Shown: positions 7,306 to 15,720, counted from the stretch's first letter. The stretch is DNA of 64,000 bases from Clostridia bacterium (GCA_017463105.1 JAFTPU010000002.1:1-64000), one strand, 5' to 3'. Translations and numbers: made by a program. The notes: a model not told the origin generated them from the sequence alone.

Positions 7306-7642
7306 ATGGAAGAAAAACAACCCAAAACCGAAAATATTTTTCGGTATGCCCGAATTGGCAAAATATTTCGAGCTTTTGGAAAACGAGATATGCCTTGCGA
7401 ACACGGCAGAGGAAAAACGAAAATCAGAAAAGAAACGCTGAAAAGAGGGCGGGAGGAGCTTTTAAAAACCGTACGAACTTTGACGATACGGGAAATAACG
7501 GTCGTCTACTATCCGCGCGAGCTTGACGGCGTAAATACTTTTGCGGCGTATGATCTATTGAAAAAATGTACGAGGCGGAGTGCGCGTTTAAAAACGAGGT
7601 TTTGGGCGAAAAACGCTATTCGGATATCATGCGTTTATGTCC
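7306..7642 (+). pseudogene. Decayed small gene next to the XRE repressor
   Basis: No single frame spans the region, but protein-like pieces appear in different frames. One is MPELAKYFELLENEICL from about 7347, then a stop. Another is REELLKTVRTLTIREITVVY, with YPRELDGVNTFAAYDLL, in a second frame. The last is MYEAECAFKNEVLGEKR from 7566 to a TAA at 7642. Switching between frames with good amino-acid composition is what frameshift decay produces. The whole could once have been one protein of about 100 residues. I do not recognise the family. Confidence 0.4.
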
Positions 7643-7647
7643 TTAAC

Positions 7648-8352
7648 TCACGCCGATAAGTTCGGCTTGTTGCCGAAAATATCCGATTGCAGATACGCGT
7701 CGGGAATATCGCCCACGATGACCCATTCGCCGACGAGTATCTCCGTCAAAACGGCGAAATTTTCCGTTCGCGAGGGCATGACGATGCTGATATCCGCAAT
7801 AATATTCAGATAAATAGAATGCTTGGTCTGGTTGATGCCCACGCTTTCGAACGTGGATGAAAAATCACAGGAAACGCTGCTTACGGGTATGATACGGAAA
7901 TGTATGCTCGGTCCCAAGCCCGCGAACGCTTCGATCCCCGTCAGCGCGCCGAGCGGGACGGGTATGCCGTTCAGGCTTAGGTTTTTGAGATTGGATTGCG
8001 AAATGGACGCCGTGTCGCGCGCGATCTTGTTGATCTTCAAGGGGTTTGCCGCGACGGCGACGATGTTGCCGTCGTTATCGCGCGTGATCGTCACGAGGTC
8101 CTCGTACCGCATTTCGTCGGACAGCGTATAATACACCGCGTCGTTGACGGCGACCGTCGTGCTTGCGCGCATCGTCGCTTCGCTTATGGAAATAAGTACC
8201 CGCGTAACGTTGCGTTGAAAGTAGATAAACAACAGCAAAGCCGCGATCGCAAAGGAAATAAGAAGGAACCAAAAACGCCTTTTTCGACGGCGTTTTTTAT
8301 GCTTTTTACCTCGCGGATAGGCGAGCAGGGCGTATTCGTTGAATCTGTTCAT
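7648..8352 (-). CDS. yunB: Sporulation protein YunB
   Basis: The protein has 234 residues. A very basic N-terminus is followed by one membrane span (about 27-46, FWFLLISFAIAALLLFIYF) and an outside domain beginning RVLISISEATMRASTTVAVNDAVYYTL, a YunB hallmark. Later blocks GIPVPLGALTG and FRIIPVSSVSCDFSSTFESVGINQTKHSIYL support it. YunB is made under sigma-E in Bacillus and is needed for full spore formation; its biochemical role is unknown. Its ATG overlaps the murG stop by four bases (ATGA), so the two are translationally coupled, an arrangement that links it to a cell-wall gene. Confidence 0.9.
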   Translation of the reverse strand: MNRFNEYALLAYPRGKKHKKRRRKRRFWFLLISFAIAALLLFIYFQRNVTRVLISISEATMRASTTVAVNDAVYYTLSDEMRYEDLVTITRDNDGNIVAVAANPLKINKIARDTASISQSNLKNLSLNGIPVPLGALTGIEAFAGLGPSIHFRIIPVSSVSCDFSSTFESVGINQTKHSIYLNIIADISIVMPSRTENFAVLTEILVGEWVIVGDIPDAYLQSDIFGNKPNLSA

Positions 8353-9398
8353 TGCAACGCCCTTTTCAATTCCCGCAGAATAAGATCGTTGCCCGATCGG
8401 TAATCCGATCCCGCCAAACGCGCTTTCAGCTTATCGTCGTCGAGCGTTTTTTCGATCTCGTCGGGGAGGCGGTCGAGCTCCGATTGCTTTAAAACGCGGC
8501 ACAATCCCTTTTGGCGGAAATATTCCGCATTCTCCGCCTGATCGCCGCGGGTCTGCCCCTCGAGCGGGACGAGAAGGGCGGGTTTTTTAAGCGCCATAAG
8601 CTCGAACACGGTTCCCGCTCCCGCGCGGGAAACGACGAGGTCGGCGCATGCGTACGCCCCACCCATGTCTGCGACGAATTCGAATTGACGGTAATTTTTA
8701 ATATTGCTTTCGACGGCGTTGCCCTTTCCGCAGACGTGGAGGAGTACGTATTTTTCCGTCAGCGTTTTAAGGTGCTTTCGCACTGCTTCGTTGATCGCCG
8801 CGCTCCCGCTTCCGCCGCCGAATACGAGCACCACGGTCTCGTCGAAGCCGATCCCCGCGTTTATCCGCGCTTCGGCGCGCGAGGCGGCAAGGAGCGAACG
8901 TTTCATCGGCGCGCCGCTGTAAACGCCCCGCTTGATCTTTTTCGCCGTTTCGGGAAAGGAGGTGAACACGCATTTGCAATACCGCGCGGAAAGACGGTTT
9001 GCGAGTCCCGCGGAGAAATCGCTTTCGTGCGCAAAACAGGGGATCTTCAGGCGTTTTGCGGCGATCACGACGGGGAGAGCGACGTAGCCGCCCTTGGAAA
9101 ATATTGCGTCGGGGCGGAAGGTCCGCAAGCCCTTTTTCGCTTCGCGTACCGCTCGGATAAATTGCGCGGGGATCTTTAAATTGCGCTTGAATGCGGCGAA
9201 GCCGCCCCCGCGCACGAGCTTGGGACATTCGATCGTATAATAAGGGAGCTTCCACGCGGAAACGATCTGTTTTTCTATTCCGTCCGTACCCATGTAGCAG
9301 ATATCCGCGCCGCCCTCGGAGAGAAGCTGTTCGATAAGCGCGACGTTCGGTACGACGTGCCCCGCGCTCCCGCCGCCCGTAAAAAGGATCTTTTTCAT
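8349..9398 (-). CDS. murG: MurG, lipid II-forming GlcNAc transferase
   Basis: The protein has 349 residues. MurG adds GlcNAc from UDP-GlcNAc to lipid I to make lipid II on the inner membrane face. The glycine-rich loop TGGGSAGHV (7-15), ADLVVSRAGAGTVFELMAL and the ALLVPLEGQTRGDQAENAEYF acceptor region are all present. ATG at 9398 has GGAG eight bases upstream; the GTG at 9407 would overlap that site. A TATAAT at 9435-9440 on the minus strand may be the promoter. It stands away from the usual mur/division cluster, so it could be a sporulation-linked second copy; only yunB follows it. Confidence 0.93.
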   Translation of the reverse strand: MKKILFTGGGSAGHVVPNVALIEQLLSEGGADICYMGTDGIEKQIVSAWKLPYYTIECPKLVRGGGFAAFKRNLKIPAQFIRAVREAKKGLRTFRPDAIFSKGGYVALPVVIAAKRLKIPCFAHESDFSAGLANRLSARYCKCVFTSFPETAKKIKRGVYSGAPMKRSLLAASRAEARINAGIGFDETVVLVFGGGSGSAAINEAVRKHLKTLTEKYVLLHVCGKGNAVESNIKNYRQFEFVADMGGAYACADLVVSRAGAGTVFELMALKKPALLVPLEGQTRGDQAENAEYFRQKGLCRVLKQSELDRLPDEIEKTLDDDKLKARLAGSDYRSGNDLILRELKRALQ

Positions 9399-9473
9399 AC
9401 TCGTCACTCCGTTTTCCGTTGATCTTTCACTATTATTATAGACGGAGAAGCGGGCGGATATTCCCCTTAAAAA

Positions 9474-9500
9474 ACGGGGCGGGTCGTTTGACCCGCCGTT
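9474..9500 (-). terminator. Terminator of the WYL regulator gene
   Basis: On the minus strand AACGGCGGGTC pairs with GACCCGCCCCGTT (two bulged bases) around AAAC, followed by T6. Confidence 0.75.
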
Positions 9501-9506
9501 CGGTTT

Positions 9507-10412
9507 TTATTCGTATTGCTTTGCGATCGTTTGCGCTACCGTTTTTACCCGATCGCGCAAGCTTTCGGGCTTTACGACCTTTACGCCCGCGCCCATGCCG
9601 AGGATATTTTCCGCGAGCGCGTCGTCGTCGGGGAGCTCCGCTTCCGCATAACGTTTGCCGTTGCGCACGCGTATGCGGTCGGCGCCCAGCTTTGTTTGTA
9701 CCCGTTCCAAAGCCTCGTCGGCGATCTCCAGCCGTACGCGTACCGTCTGCGTTTCTTTCGTACGGAAATCGAGCGGGATATCCTCGCGGGCGAACGGGCG
9801 ACGGCGGAAAAGCTCCTGCGTCTTTACGACCGAACGGATATCGGCGAGGCGGAAAAGCCCGAAATCGCGTTCCGTATGGCGGAACGCGTATACGTACCAT
9901 ACGCCCTTACGGAAAAGGAGCGCGTGCGGCTCGATCCTGCGTTCGCCGTCGAGCTCCGCCACGGTCCTCTCCTTGATACATTCTTCGAACACGCGAAGCG
10001 TTTCGGCAAAGGCGGGGTCGTCGCCCCAAACGCCGCCGTCGGTGAGAAAGGCGCCCGTTTCCAGCGAGTGGGCAAGGTCGCGCGTTTCCGTTTTGATCTG
10101 CGCGGAAAGCTTGCGCCGCGCGGATAAAAAGCGTTCGTCGCCGCTATGGGCGTACGCTTCCCCGATCGCTTCGATCGCCGCGTCGTATTCGTCTTTCGTC
10201 ATAAAATTTTTCGGAAGCTTGTACGAATCGGAAAGCAGGATGCCGCCGTTGCGCCCGCGTTGGATCTGCACAGGGACGCACGCGGACAGGGCGTCGATAT
10301 ACCGATACACCGTCCGAGGGGAAAGACCGAATTTTTCCGAGAAAAAGCTCGCCGTTACTTTGCGTGCGGTCAAAAGATCGAAAAGCATTTCCGCGAGTAT
10401 GGCGAATTTCAT
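9507..10412 (-). CDS. WYL-domain transcriptional regulator (YafY type)
   Basis: The protein has 301 residues. It has an N-terminal HTH_11-like winged helix (about 1-60, LLTARKVTASFFSEKFGLSPRTVYRYIDAL) and a WYL domain in the middle (about 130-220, with LLFRKGVWYVYAFRHTERDFGLFRLADI). A C-terminal WCX-like extension completes it. Such proteins bind DNA, and the WYL domain senses a nucleotide or nucleic-acid ligand; many regulate DNA-damage or defence genes. No partner gene is adjacent: murG is downstream and tyrS is divergent. Start is at ATG 10412 after GAGGTG. Its targets cannot be told from the sequence. Confidence 0.9.
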   Translation of the reverse strand: MKFAILAEMLFDLLTARKVTASFFSEKFGLSPRTVYRYIDALSACVPVQIQRGRNGGILLSDSYKLPKNFMTKDEYDAAIEAIGEAYAHSGDERFLSARRKLSAQIKTETRDLAHSLETGAFLTDGGVWGDDPAFAETLRVFEECIKERTVAELDGERRIEPHALLFRKGVWYVYAFRHTERDFGLFRLADIRSVVKTQELFRRRPFAREDIPLDFRTKETQTVRVRLEIADEALERVQTKLGADRIRVRNGKRYAEAELPDDDALAENILGMGAGVKVVKPESLRDRVKTVAQTIAKQYE

Positions 10413-10528
10413 TGATAAACACCTCGATTGTCGTAAGTATTTCTATTGTAACAAAACGGGCGGGCGTTCGTCAAGTTTTTTGCGGGCGTGGATTTTTACG
10501 GCTTTCCGTTAAAATATCGGCAAAACGC

Positions 10529-10557
10529 TTGACAAGATAAAGAAAATGTTGTAAACT
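10529..10557 (+). promoter_or_regulatory. Sigma-A promoter of the tyrS leader
   Basis: TTGACA at 10529-10534, a 17-nt spacer and TAAACT at 10552-10557. The predicted start is near 10564, three bases before the ATG of the leader peptide. Confidence 0.8.
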
Positions 10558-10566
10558 GAAAGTACT

Positions 10567-10641
10567 ATGAAGGATTTTTTCGGTGAAAACGGGCGTTATT
10601 ATATCTACGCGTACGTCTACCAAGGCGGGACGAGATTTTAA
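10567..10641 (+). CDS. Tyrosine-rich leader peptide of tyrS
   Basis: The 24-residue frame reads [20 protein letters not shown] and ends GTRF. Five of eight consecutive codons (residues 11-18) are tyrosine, and the frame sits between the promoter and a terminator hairpin just ahead of tyrosyl-tRNA synthetase. This matches the logic of trp/his-type leader peptides, in which ribosome stalling at scarce-amino-acid codons stops terminator formation. There is no clear ribosome-binding site, and the ATG is only about three bases from the predicted transcription start. I could not resolve by hand a clear antiterminator that competes with the terminator. Confidence 0.65.
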   Translation: MKDFFGENGRYYIYAYVYQGGTRF

Positions 10642-10673
10642 CGCGCGGGAAAAACCATATCTTAGAAGCTAAG

Positions 10674-10703
10674 AAAACGGTCTGCGCGGGCAAACCGTTT
10701 TTT
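10674..10703 (+). terminator. Attenuator terminator upstream of tyrS
   Basis: AAACGGTCTGC pairs with GCAAACCGTTT (one mismatch) around a GCGG loop, followed by TTT. It lies 32 nt after the leader-peptide stop and 24 nt before tyrS. A small CTTAG-AAG-CTAAG hairpin at 10661-10673 precedes it, and GCGCGGG occurs both before and inside it. Confidence 0.7.
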
Positions 10704-10727
10704 GATTTATACGGAGGTAACAAAATT

Positions 10728-11921
10728 ATGGCAAACGTAATGGACGAATTGAGAGCCAGAGGGTTCGTGAAACAGACGGTATTCGAGGAGGAGCTGTATG
10801 AAAAGCTCGGCAAAGAAAGCGTGCCTTTTTACATTGGTTTCGATCCCACGGCGGATTCGTTGCACGTGGGGCATTTCATGCAGCTTATCGCAATGCACCA
10901 TATGCAACAGGCGGGGCATAAACCCATTATCCTCATCGGCGGCGGTACCGCGATGGTCGGCGACCCGTCGGGCAGAACGGATATGCGTTCGATGATGACG
11001 AAGGAAACGATCCGTCACAACGTCGAGTGCTTCAAAAAGCAGATGTCCCGTTTCGTGAGCTTCGAGGGCGAAAACGCGGCGGTGATCGTCGACAACGGGG
11101 ATTGGTTGCTCGATCTCAATTATATCGATTTCCTGCGCGAGATCGGTACGCATTTTTCCGTGAACAGAATGCTGACCGCGGAGTGCTTCAAGCAGCGTTT
11201 GGAGCGCGGACTTTCCTTCCTCGAGTTTAACTATATGCTGATGCAGGCGTACGACTTTTTGGTGTTGTACAGAAAATTCGGGTGTCAATTGGAGTTGGGC
11301 GGCGACGACCAGTGGAGCAATATTTTGGCGGGGGCGAATCTCATTCGCGTGAAGGAGCAAAAGCCCGCGTACGCGATGACGTTTACTTTGCTCACGACCT
11401 CCGACGGGCGGAAGATGGGCAAAACGGCGAAGGGCGCCGTTTGGCTGGACGAGAACAAAACGACTCCGTACGAATTTTACCAATATTGGAGAAATATCGA
11501 CGACGGCGACGTGGAGAAGTGCATGAAGCTTCTCACGTTCCTGCCCGTGGCGGAGATCGAGGAGCTGTGCGCGTTTAAGGACGAGCGTATCAACAAAGCG
11601 AAGGAAACGCTTGCGTACGAGCTGACGAGAGAGGTGCACGGCGAGGAAAAGGCGAATCTTGCGCAAAACCAAGCGAAGGCGGCGTTCGGCGGCGGCGACG
11701 CGGAGCTTTTGACGAAGGAAGTCGAGGGCGTGCAGACGGTCGTGGACGCTATGGCGGCGGCGGGGATCGCGAAGTCGAAGGGCGAAGCGCGCCGACTCAT
11801 CGAGCAGGGCGGGGTTTCCGTGAACGAGACGAAAGTAACGGACGTGAACATGCCCGTGCCCGCGGCGGAGTTCGTGTTGCACAAGGGCAAGAAAGTGCAC
11901 GTGAAAATTATCGTGAAATAA
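10728..11921 (+). CDS. tyrS: Tyrosyl-tRNA synthetase
   Basis: The protein has 397 residues. A class I synthetase, it charges tRNA-Tyr with tyrosine through tyrosyl-AMP in the cytosol. It has [16 protein letters not shown] with the HIGH-like motif HVGH (46-49), the tyrosine pocket [18 protein letters not shown], the KMSKS-like [10 protein letters not shown] near 230, and a C-terminal S4 RNA-binding domain from about 335 ([21 protein letters not shown]). This is the ~400-residue TyrZ-like length. GGAGG lies ten bases before the ATG. The upstream leader (10529-10703) suggests control by tyrosine or charged tRNA-Tyr supply. Confidence 0.96.
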   Translation: MANVMDELRARGFVKQTVFEEELYEKLGKESVPFYIGFDPTADSLHVGHFMQLIAMHHMQQAGHKPIILIGGGTAMVGDPSGRTDMRSMMTKETIRHNVECFKKQMSRFVSFEGENAAVIVDNGDWLLDLNYIDFLREIGTHFSVNRMLTAECFKQRLERGLSFLEFNYMLMQAYDFLVLYRKFGCQLELGGDDQWSNILAGANLIRVKEQKPAYAMTFTLLTTSDGRKMGKTAKGAVWLDENKTTPYEFYQYWRNIDDGDVEKCMKLLTFLPVAEIEELCAFKDERINKAKETLAYELTREVHGEEKANLAQNQAKAAFGGGDAELLTKEVEGVQTVVDAMAAAGIAKSKGEARRLIEQGGVSVNETKVTDVNMPVPAAEFVLHKGKKVHVKIIVK

Positions 11922-11924
11922 GGC

Positions 11925-11952
11925 AAAAGGACGGGGATAAACCGTCCTTTTT
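11925..11952 (+). terminator. Terminator of tyrS
   Basis: AAAAGGACGG pairs with CCGTCCTTTT across a 7-nt loop and is followed by T's. Confidence 0.85.
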
Positions 11953-11987
11953 GTGAAGTTTTCACTTTCACAAAGTGAAAACTTCAC
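11953..11987. repeat. Perfect 35-nt palindrome
   Basis: Two 16-bp arms, GTGAAGTTTTCACTTT and its exact complement, flank a CAC loop directly after the tyrS terminator. Each arm contains a smaller inverted repeat (GTGAA-GTT-TTCAC). No T-run follows, so it is not a standard terminator. Confidence 0.8.
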
Positions 11988-12002
11988 TCTACTGAGGTGT
12001 TT

Positions 12003-12638
12003 ATGGAAAAATCGATACGCACGGTATACGCGCCGCACGAAAGCGAAAAGGTGATCGAGAAATCGAGATTTATCACCTATTCGACGCACGCGGAAACGGA
12101 AGAGGAGGCGCGCGCGTTTATTGCGGACGTCCGTGCGAAGCATACGCTTGCCTCGCACGTTTGTTACGCTTTTATTTCCGATAAGCTGGGCAATCTCCAA
12201 CGCTTTTCCGACGACGGCGAGCCGCAGGGCACGGCGGGCGTGCCGATTTTGGAAGTGCTCAAAAACAAAAAACTGTTCGAAACGGCGGTGGCGGTCGTGC
12301 GTTACTTCGGCGGCGTAAAGCTGGGCGCGGGCGGGTTGGTGCGCGCGTATTCTTCCTCGGCGGCGGAGAATCTCGACGGCGCGGATATCCGTGTCTTGCA
12401 GATGTGCGCAGAATATGAAATAGCCGTCGAATATACGGGTATCGACGGAGTGCAAAAATTCCTCGCCTCGCGCGATTGTGCGTTGCTTTCCGCCGATTAC
12501 GGGGAGAAGGTGCGTTTTCTCGTCGCGGTGAAAAAGGCGAACGAAAAGGCGTTCGTGAAAGAGCTCGTCGATCATATGCAAGGGAAAGTGGTTTGCGAAC
12601 GCGGGAAGGAATATTATTCCGCTTTCAAGGAAAATTAA
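12003..12638 (+). CDS. YigZ/IMPACT family protein
   Basis: The protein has 211 residues. It has the UPF0029 (IMPACT) N-terminal domain: KSRFITYSTHAETEEEARAFI, then HTLASHVCYAFISD, FSDDGEPQGTAGVPIL and AVVRYFGGVKLGAGGLVRAYSS. A C-terminal ferredoxin-like DUF1949 domain follows. In other organisms IMPACT proteins modulate translation signalling; the bacterial role is unsettled. GAGGTG precedes the ATG at 12003; a GTG at 11997 is inside that site. It has no obvious functional link with its neighbours. Confidence 0.92.
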   Translation: MEKSIRTVYAPHESEKVIEKSRFITYSTHAETEEEARAFIADVRAKHTLASHVCYAFISDKLGNLQRFSDDGEPQGTAGVPILEVLKNKKLFETAVAVVRYFGGVKLGAGGLVRAYSSSAAENLDGADIRVLQMCAEYEIAVEYTGIDGVQKFLASRDCALLSADYGEKVRFLVAVKKANEKAFVKELVDHMQGKVVCERGKEYYSAFKEN

Positions 12639-12648
12639 AAAAAGAGTA

Positions 12649-12677
12649 TTGACAAAAAAAGGGAATCGTGATAAAAT
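12649..12677 (+). promoter_or_regulatory. Sigma-A promoter of the aldo-keto reductase
   Basis: TTGACA at 12649-12654, 17 nt, TAAAAT at 12672-12677. Confidence 0.8.
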
Positions 12678-12700
12678 AAGCGAAAAGGAGGGAACGGCGT

Positions 12701-13621
12701 ATGAGATATTGCAACCTTCGCGGGATAAGGGCGTCGCGGGTCGTGATGGGATGTATGCGCATTGCGGATAAACCGTTGCAACAGACGGAAAGCCTTATCG
12801 TGGAAGCGGTGAAAGCGGGCGTAAACGCTTTCGATCTCGCCGATATTTACGGCAAAGGGGATTGCGAACGTATCTTCGGCGTAGCGGTCAAGGATTTGGG
12901 GCTTGCGCGTAAGGACTATATAATACAGACCAAGTGCGGGATACGTAAGGGCGACACGGGCACGTGGTACGATTTTTCGAAAGAACATATCGTGTCCTCG
13001 CTCGAAAACAGTCTGATCAGACTGAACACGGAATACGTGGACGTGTTTTTGTTACACCGTCCCGACGCTTTGATGGAGACGGACGAGGTGGCGGAGGCGT
13101 TCGATAAATTGCACGGCGAGGGCAAGGTGCGCGCGTTCGGCGTAAGTAATTTTTCCGCGGGACAGATGAAGCTGCTCGACGAAAGCGGGGTCGATATCGT
13201 AGCGAACCAAATGCAGTTTTCGCTGTGCCATACGCCGCTTATCGACGCGGGGTTCAACGTAAATATGAATAAGGACGAATCCGTTTCGCGCGCGGGCGAG
13301 ACGTGGGAATATTGCAGACTCGAAAAGATCGCGTTACAGGCGTGGTCGCCGTTGCAATACGGGTTTTTCGGGGGCGTATTCGTCGGGGACGAGCGTTTCC
13401 CCAAACTCAATGCGGGGCTGTCCGCTTTGGCGGAAAAGTACGGCTGTACGCCGTCGGCGATCGCGCTTGCTTGGATACTGAAAACGCCCGCGTTCGCGCA
13501 GGTGGTCACGGGTACGACCTCGCCCGAGCGTATGGCGCAGCTGTGCGCGGCGGGGGATATCGAGCTGACGAGAGAGGAGTGGTACGGATTGTATCATTCG
13601 ACGGGGAAGGCGCTTCCTTAA
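12701..13621 (+). CDS. Aldo/keto reductase
   Basis: The protein has 306 residues and forms an NADPH-dependent (beta/alpha)8 barrel that reduces carbonyls. The expected blocks are AGVNAFDLADIYGKG with the catalytic Asp and Tyr, KDYIIQTKCGIRKG with the catalytic Lys, VDVFLLHRPDALMETDEVAEAF with the active-site His, and the ALAWILKTPAFAQVVTGTTSPERM nucleotide-binding end. It resembles the YdhF oxidoreductase group. It has its own promoter and an AAGGAGGG site. The substrate cannot be inferred. A TGCARAA repeat begins at its stop codon. Confidence 0.93.
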   Translation: MRYCNLRGIRASRVVMGCMRIADKPLQQTESLIVEAVKAGVNAFDLADIYGKGDCERIFGVAVKDLGLARKDYIIQTKCGIRKGDTGTWYDFSKEHIVSSLENSLIRLNTEYVDVFLLHRPDALMETDEVAEAFDKLHGEGKVRAFGVSNFSAGQMKLLDESGVDIVANQMQFSLCHTPLIDAGFNVNMNKDESVSRAGETWEYCRLEKIALQAWSPLQYGFFGGVFVGDERFPKLNAGLSALAEKYGCTPSAIALAWILKTPAFAQVVTGTTSPERMAQLCAAGDIELTREEWYGLYHSTGKALP

Positions 13622-13709
13622 ATGCAGAATTCGAAATGCAGAATGCAAAATGATTGAAATATTTATAATTTTACCGTAATTTTGCATTTTGCGCTTTGCA
13701 TTTTGCATT
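13621..13709. repeat. TGCARAA-type inverted-repeat element
   Basis: The left arm (13622-13652, AATGCAGAATTCGAAATGCA...) is complementary to the right arm (13679-13709) at about 25 of 31 positions; the middle is AT-rich. Similar TGCAAAATGCA strings occur at 31830-31860, 32033-32050, 34294-34312 and 50220-50256. No ORF is present. It may act as a terminator for the reductase gene. Confidence 0.6.
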
Positions 13710-13740
13710 AAAATAATAAAACTCAACGGGGGATATCGCG

Positions 13741-14064
13741 ATGAAAATGGTCACGGCTATCGTAAACAAAAAGGACGCGGGGGAGGTGTGCGACGCGCTC
13801 GCCGAGGAAAAGATCACCTTCACCAAAATGGCGACTACGGGCGGGTTTCTGAAAGCCGGCAACGTAACCCTTTTGATCGGCGTGGAGGACGAACAGGTCG
13901 AGAAAGTGCTCGAGCTTATCCGCAAGCATTGCGCGCGGCGTATGGAGCCGATGCCCGCCGTCGTCAACGCGGGCGTGCCCGCATTCGGGTATTATAAAAC
14001 GGAGGTGCTCGTCGGCGGGGCGACCGTATTCGTTTCGCCTGTCGAACGCTTCGAGAAGATGTGA
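13741..14064 (+). CDS. darA: Cyclic-di-AMP receptor DarA/PstA
   Basis: The protein has 107 residues, full length for the PII-like DUF970 family. It has MVTAIVNKKDAGEVCDALAEEKITFTKMATTGGFLKAGNVTLLIGVEDEQVEKVLELI and the C-terminal KTEVLVGGATVFV strand. In Bacillus, Listeria and Staphylococcus this trimeric PII-like protein binds c-di-AMP between subunits; the downstream target is not well understood. Its usual neighbours (tmk, holB) are absent here. A GGGGGA site lies about seven bases before the start. Confidence 0.93.
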   Translation: MKMVTAIVNKKDAGEVCDALAEEKITFTKMATTGGFLKAGNVTLLIGVEDEQVEKVLELIRKHCARRMEPMPAVVNAGVPAFGYYKTEVLVGGATVFVSPVERFEKM

Positions 14065-14194
14065 ATATACGGAAACCTCTTTTATTTAAAGTCGGGGCGG
14101 CGTTAAAGACGTTTGTCCGATTTTCTTCGGCGGAAAGGGAATAAACTTGTGCAAAGTATACAAACGGAAAGGACAAGTTTGTTTAATTTGCCCA

Positions 14195-14223
14195 TTGTAT
14201 TTTTTTTGCAAATATAGTAAAAT
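14195..14223 (+). promoter_or_regulatory. Sigma-A promoter of ugpC
   Basis: TTGTAT at 14195-14200, 17 nt, TAAAAT at 14218-14223. An inverted repeat, AAACTTGT (14145-14152) with ACAAGTTT (14173-14180), lies just upstream and could be an operator. Confidence 0.65.
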
Positions 14224-14266
14224 AATAGTATCGAAAAATATGTAATCCATTTGGAGGAAAAAGATT

Positions 14267-15688
14267 ATGTCAGGACTTTTGCTGAAAGGCATTAACAAAG
14301 TGTACCCTTCCGGCGTACAGGCGGTATTCGATTTCTGTCTCGATATCAGAGATAAGGAATTCATCGTTCTCGTAGGACCTTCCGGTTGCGGTAAATCCAC
14401 CACGCTTCGTATGATCGCGGGTCTCGAAGAAATTTCTTCGGGCGAGCTGTATATCGACGGCAGACTTGTGAACGACGTCGTTCCCAAGGACAGAGATATC
14501 GCCATGGTTTTCCAGAACTATGCGTTGTATCCTCATATGTCCGTTTACGACAACATGGCGTTCGGTCTTAAACTCAGAAAGGTACCCAAGGAAATCATCG
14601 ATCAGAAGGTGAAAGCGGCGGCGGAAATTCTCGGTATCACCGATTATCTGTCCAGAAAACCGAAGGCGTTGTCCGGCGGTCAGCGTCAACGTGTTGCGCT
14701 CGGTCGTACGATCGTCCGTGAACCCAAAGTGTTCCTTCTCGACGAACCTTTGTCCAACCTCGACGCAAAGCTCCGTGCTTCGATGAGAACGGAGATCTCG
14801 AAGTTGCACGCTCGTCTTGCTACGACGTTCATCTACGTTACCCACGATCAGGTCGAAGCAATGACCATGGGTACGCGTATCGTCGTTATGAAAGACGGCT
14901 TCATGCAACAGGTAGATACCCCGCAGAACCTTTACGATTATCCCGTAAACCTGTTCGTTGCGGGCTTCATCGGAACCCCTCAGATGAACTTCTTCAAGGA
15001 TTCCACGCTTACCTCCTCGAAGGGTAAAGTGTACGTCGAATTCATCGGCGGCAACAAGATCCTCCTTCCGAAGAGCGTTGCGGCAAGAATCAAGAATATC
15101 AACGAATATCTCGACACGGGCAAGAAAGTAACGCTCGGCGTTCGTCCCGAAGATATCCATCAGGATCAGATGTTCATTTCCAATTCGCCCGACACCGTGG
15201 TGAAAGCGCGTATCGAAGTTATCGAAAAACTCGGTGCGGAAACGCAGATCTATTGCGAGCTCGACCACGAAGGCAAGGAAAGCTCGGTTATCGACAACTC
15301 CACGCAGATGATCGCGAAGATCTCCAGCCGTGCGGTAGTTGCGTTGAAAGACGTTATCGAATTGGCGTTCGACGCGCATCACATTCATATGTTCGACGGC
15401 GAAACGGAAGCTACGCTTCTTGAAAGAGACGAGGGCTACGAAGTGATCGAAGAAAACGCGGAAGGTTCGGCTTTCGTTCCTCCTACACCTCAGGAAATGC
15501 GCGCTCGTATCGACGCGGCTCGTAGCGAAACGAAAGAAATGAAAGCGTTCAGAAGAAAGGAAGAAAGAAGAGCAAAAGCGGCGGAAAGAGCCGCGGCGAG
15601 AGCGGAAGCTGCGCAGGCTGCCGAAGAAGTGGCAGAGGACGTAGCGGAAGAAGCTCCCGTTGAAGAAGAAAAGAACGACAACGAATAA
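14267..15688 (+). CDS. ugpC: Sugar ABC transporter ATPase, UgpC/MsmK type
   Basis: The protein has 473 residues. The ATPase domain has Walker A GPSGCGKST (37-45), the Q-loop in VFQNYALYPHMSVYDNM, signature LSGGQRQRVALGR, Walker B VFLLDEPLSNLDA and a His-switch in YVTHDQVEAMTMG. A C-terminal TOBE/OB regulatory domain follows (about 240-385). Members energise several carbohydrate importers, and none of the permeases is encoded here, which fits a shared ATPase. The usual length is about 370; residues after about 390 form an extra charged tail rich in Ala, Glu and Arg. Codons (CGT, GTT, AAC) suggest strong expression. Confidence 0.93.
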   Translation: MSGLLLKGINKVYPSGVQAVFDFCLDIRDKEFIVLVGPSGCGKSTTLRMIAGLEEISSGELYIDGRLVNDVVPKDRDIAMVFQNYALYPHMSVYDNMAFGLKLRKVPKEIIDQKVKAAAEILGITDYLSRKPKALSGGQRQRVALGRTIVREPKVFLLDEPLSNLDAKLRASMRTEISKLHARLATTFIYVTHDQVEAMTMGTRIVVMKDGFMQQVDTPQNLYDYPVNLFVAGFIGTPQMNFFKDSTLTSSKGKVYVEFIGGNKILLPKSVAARIKNINEYLDTGKKVTLGVRPEDIHQDQMFISNSPDTVVKARIEVIEKLGAETQIYCELDHEGKESSVIDNSTQMIAKISSRAVVALKDVIELAFDAHHIHMFDGETEATLLERDEGYEVIEENAEGSAFVPPTPQEMRARIDAARSETKEMKAFRRKEERRAKAAERAAARAEAAQAAEEVAEDVAEEAPVEEEKNDNE

Positions 15689-15720
15689 TTCGCCTCCTTT
15701 GAAATATTTATAGAAAACAA

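Noticed and set aside
10558..10727. T-box riboswitch upstream of tyrS
   Set aside because: No T-box core (GGTGGNACCGCG-like) or Stem I features were found; the leader is also short. The leader-peptide model fits better.
10707..12581. A 624-codon minus-strand frame opposite tyrS and the YigZ gene
   Set aside because: It covers two confident genes and intergenic palindromes, with Arg/His-rich shadow composition.
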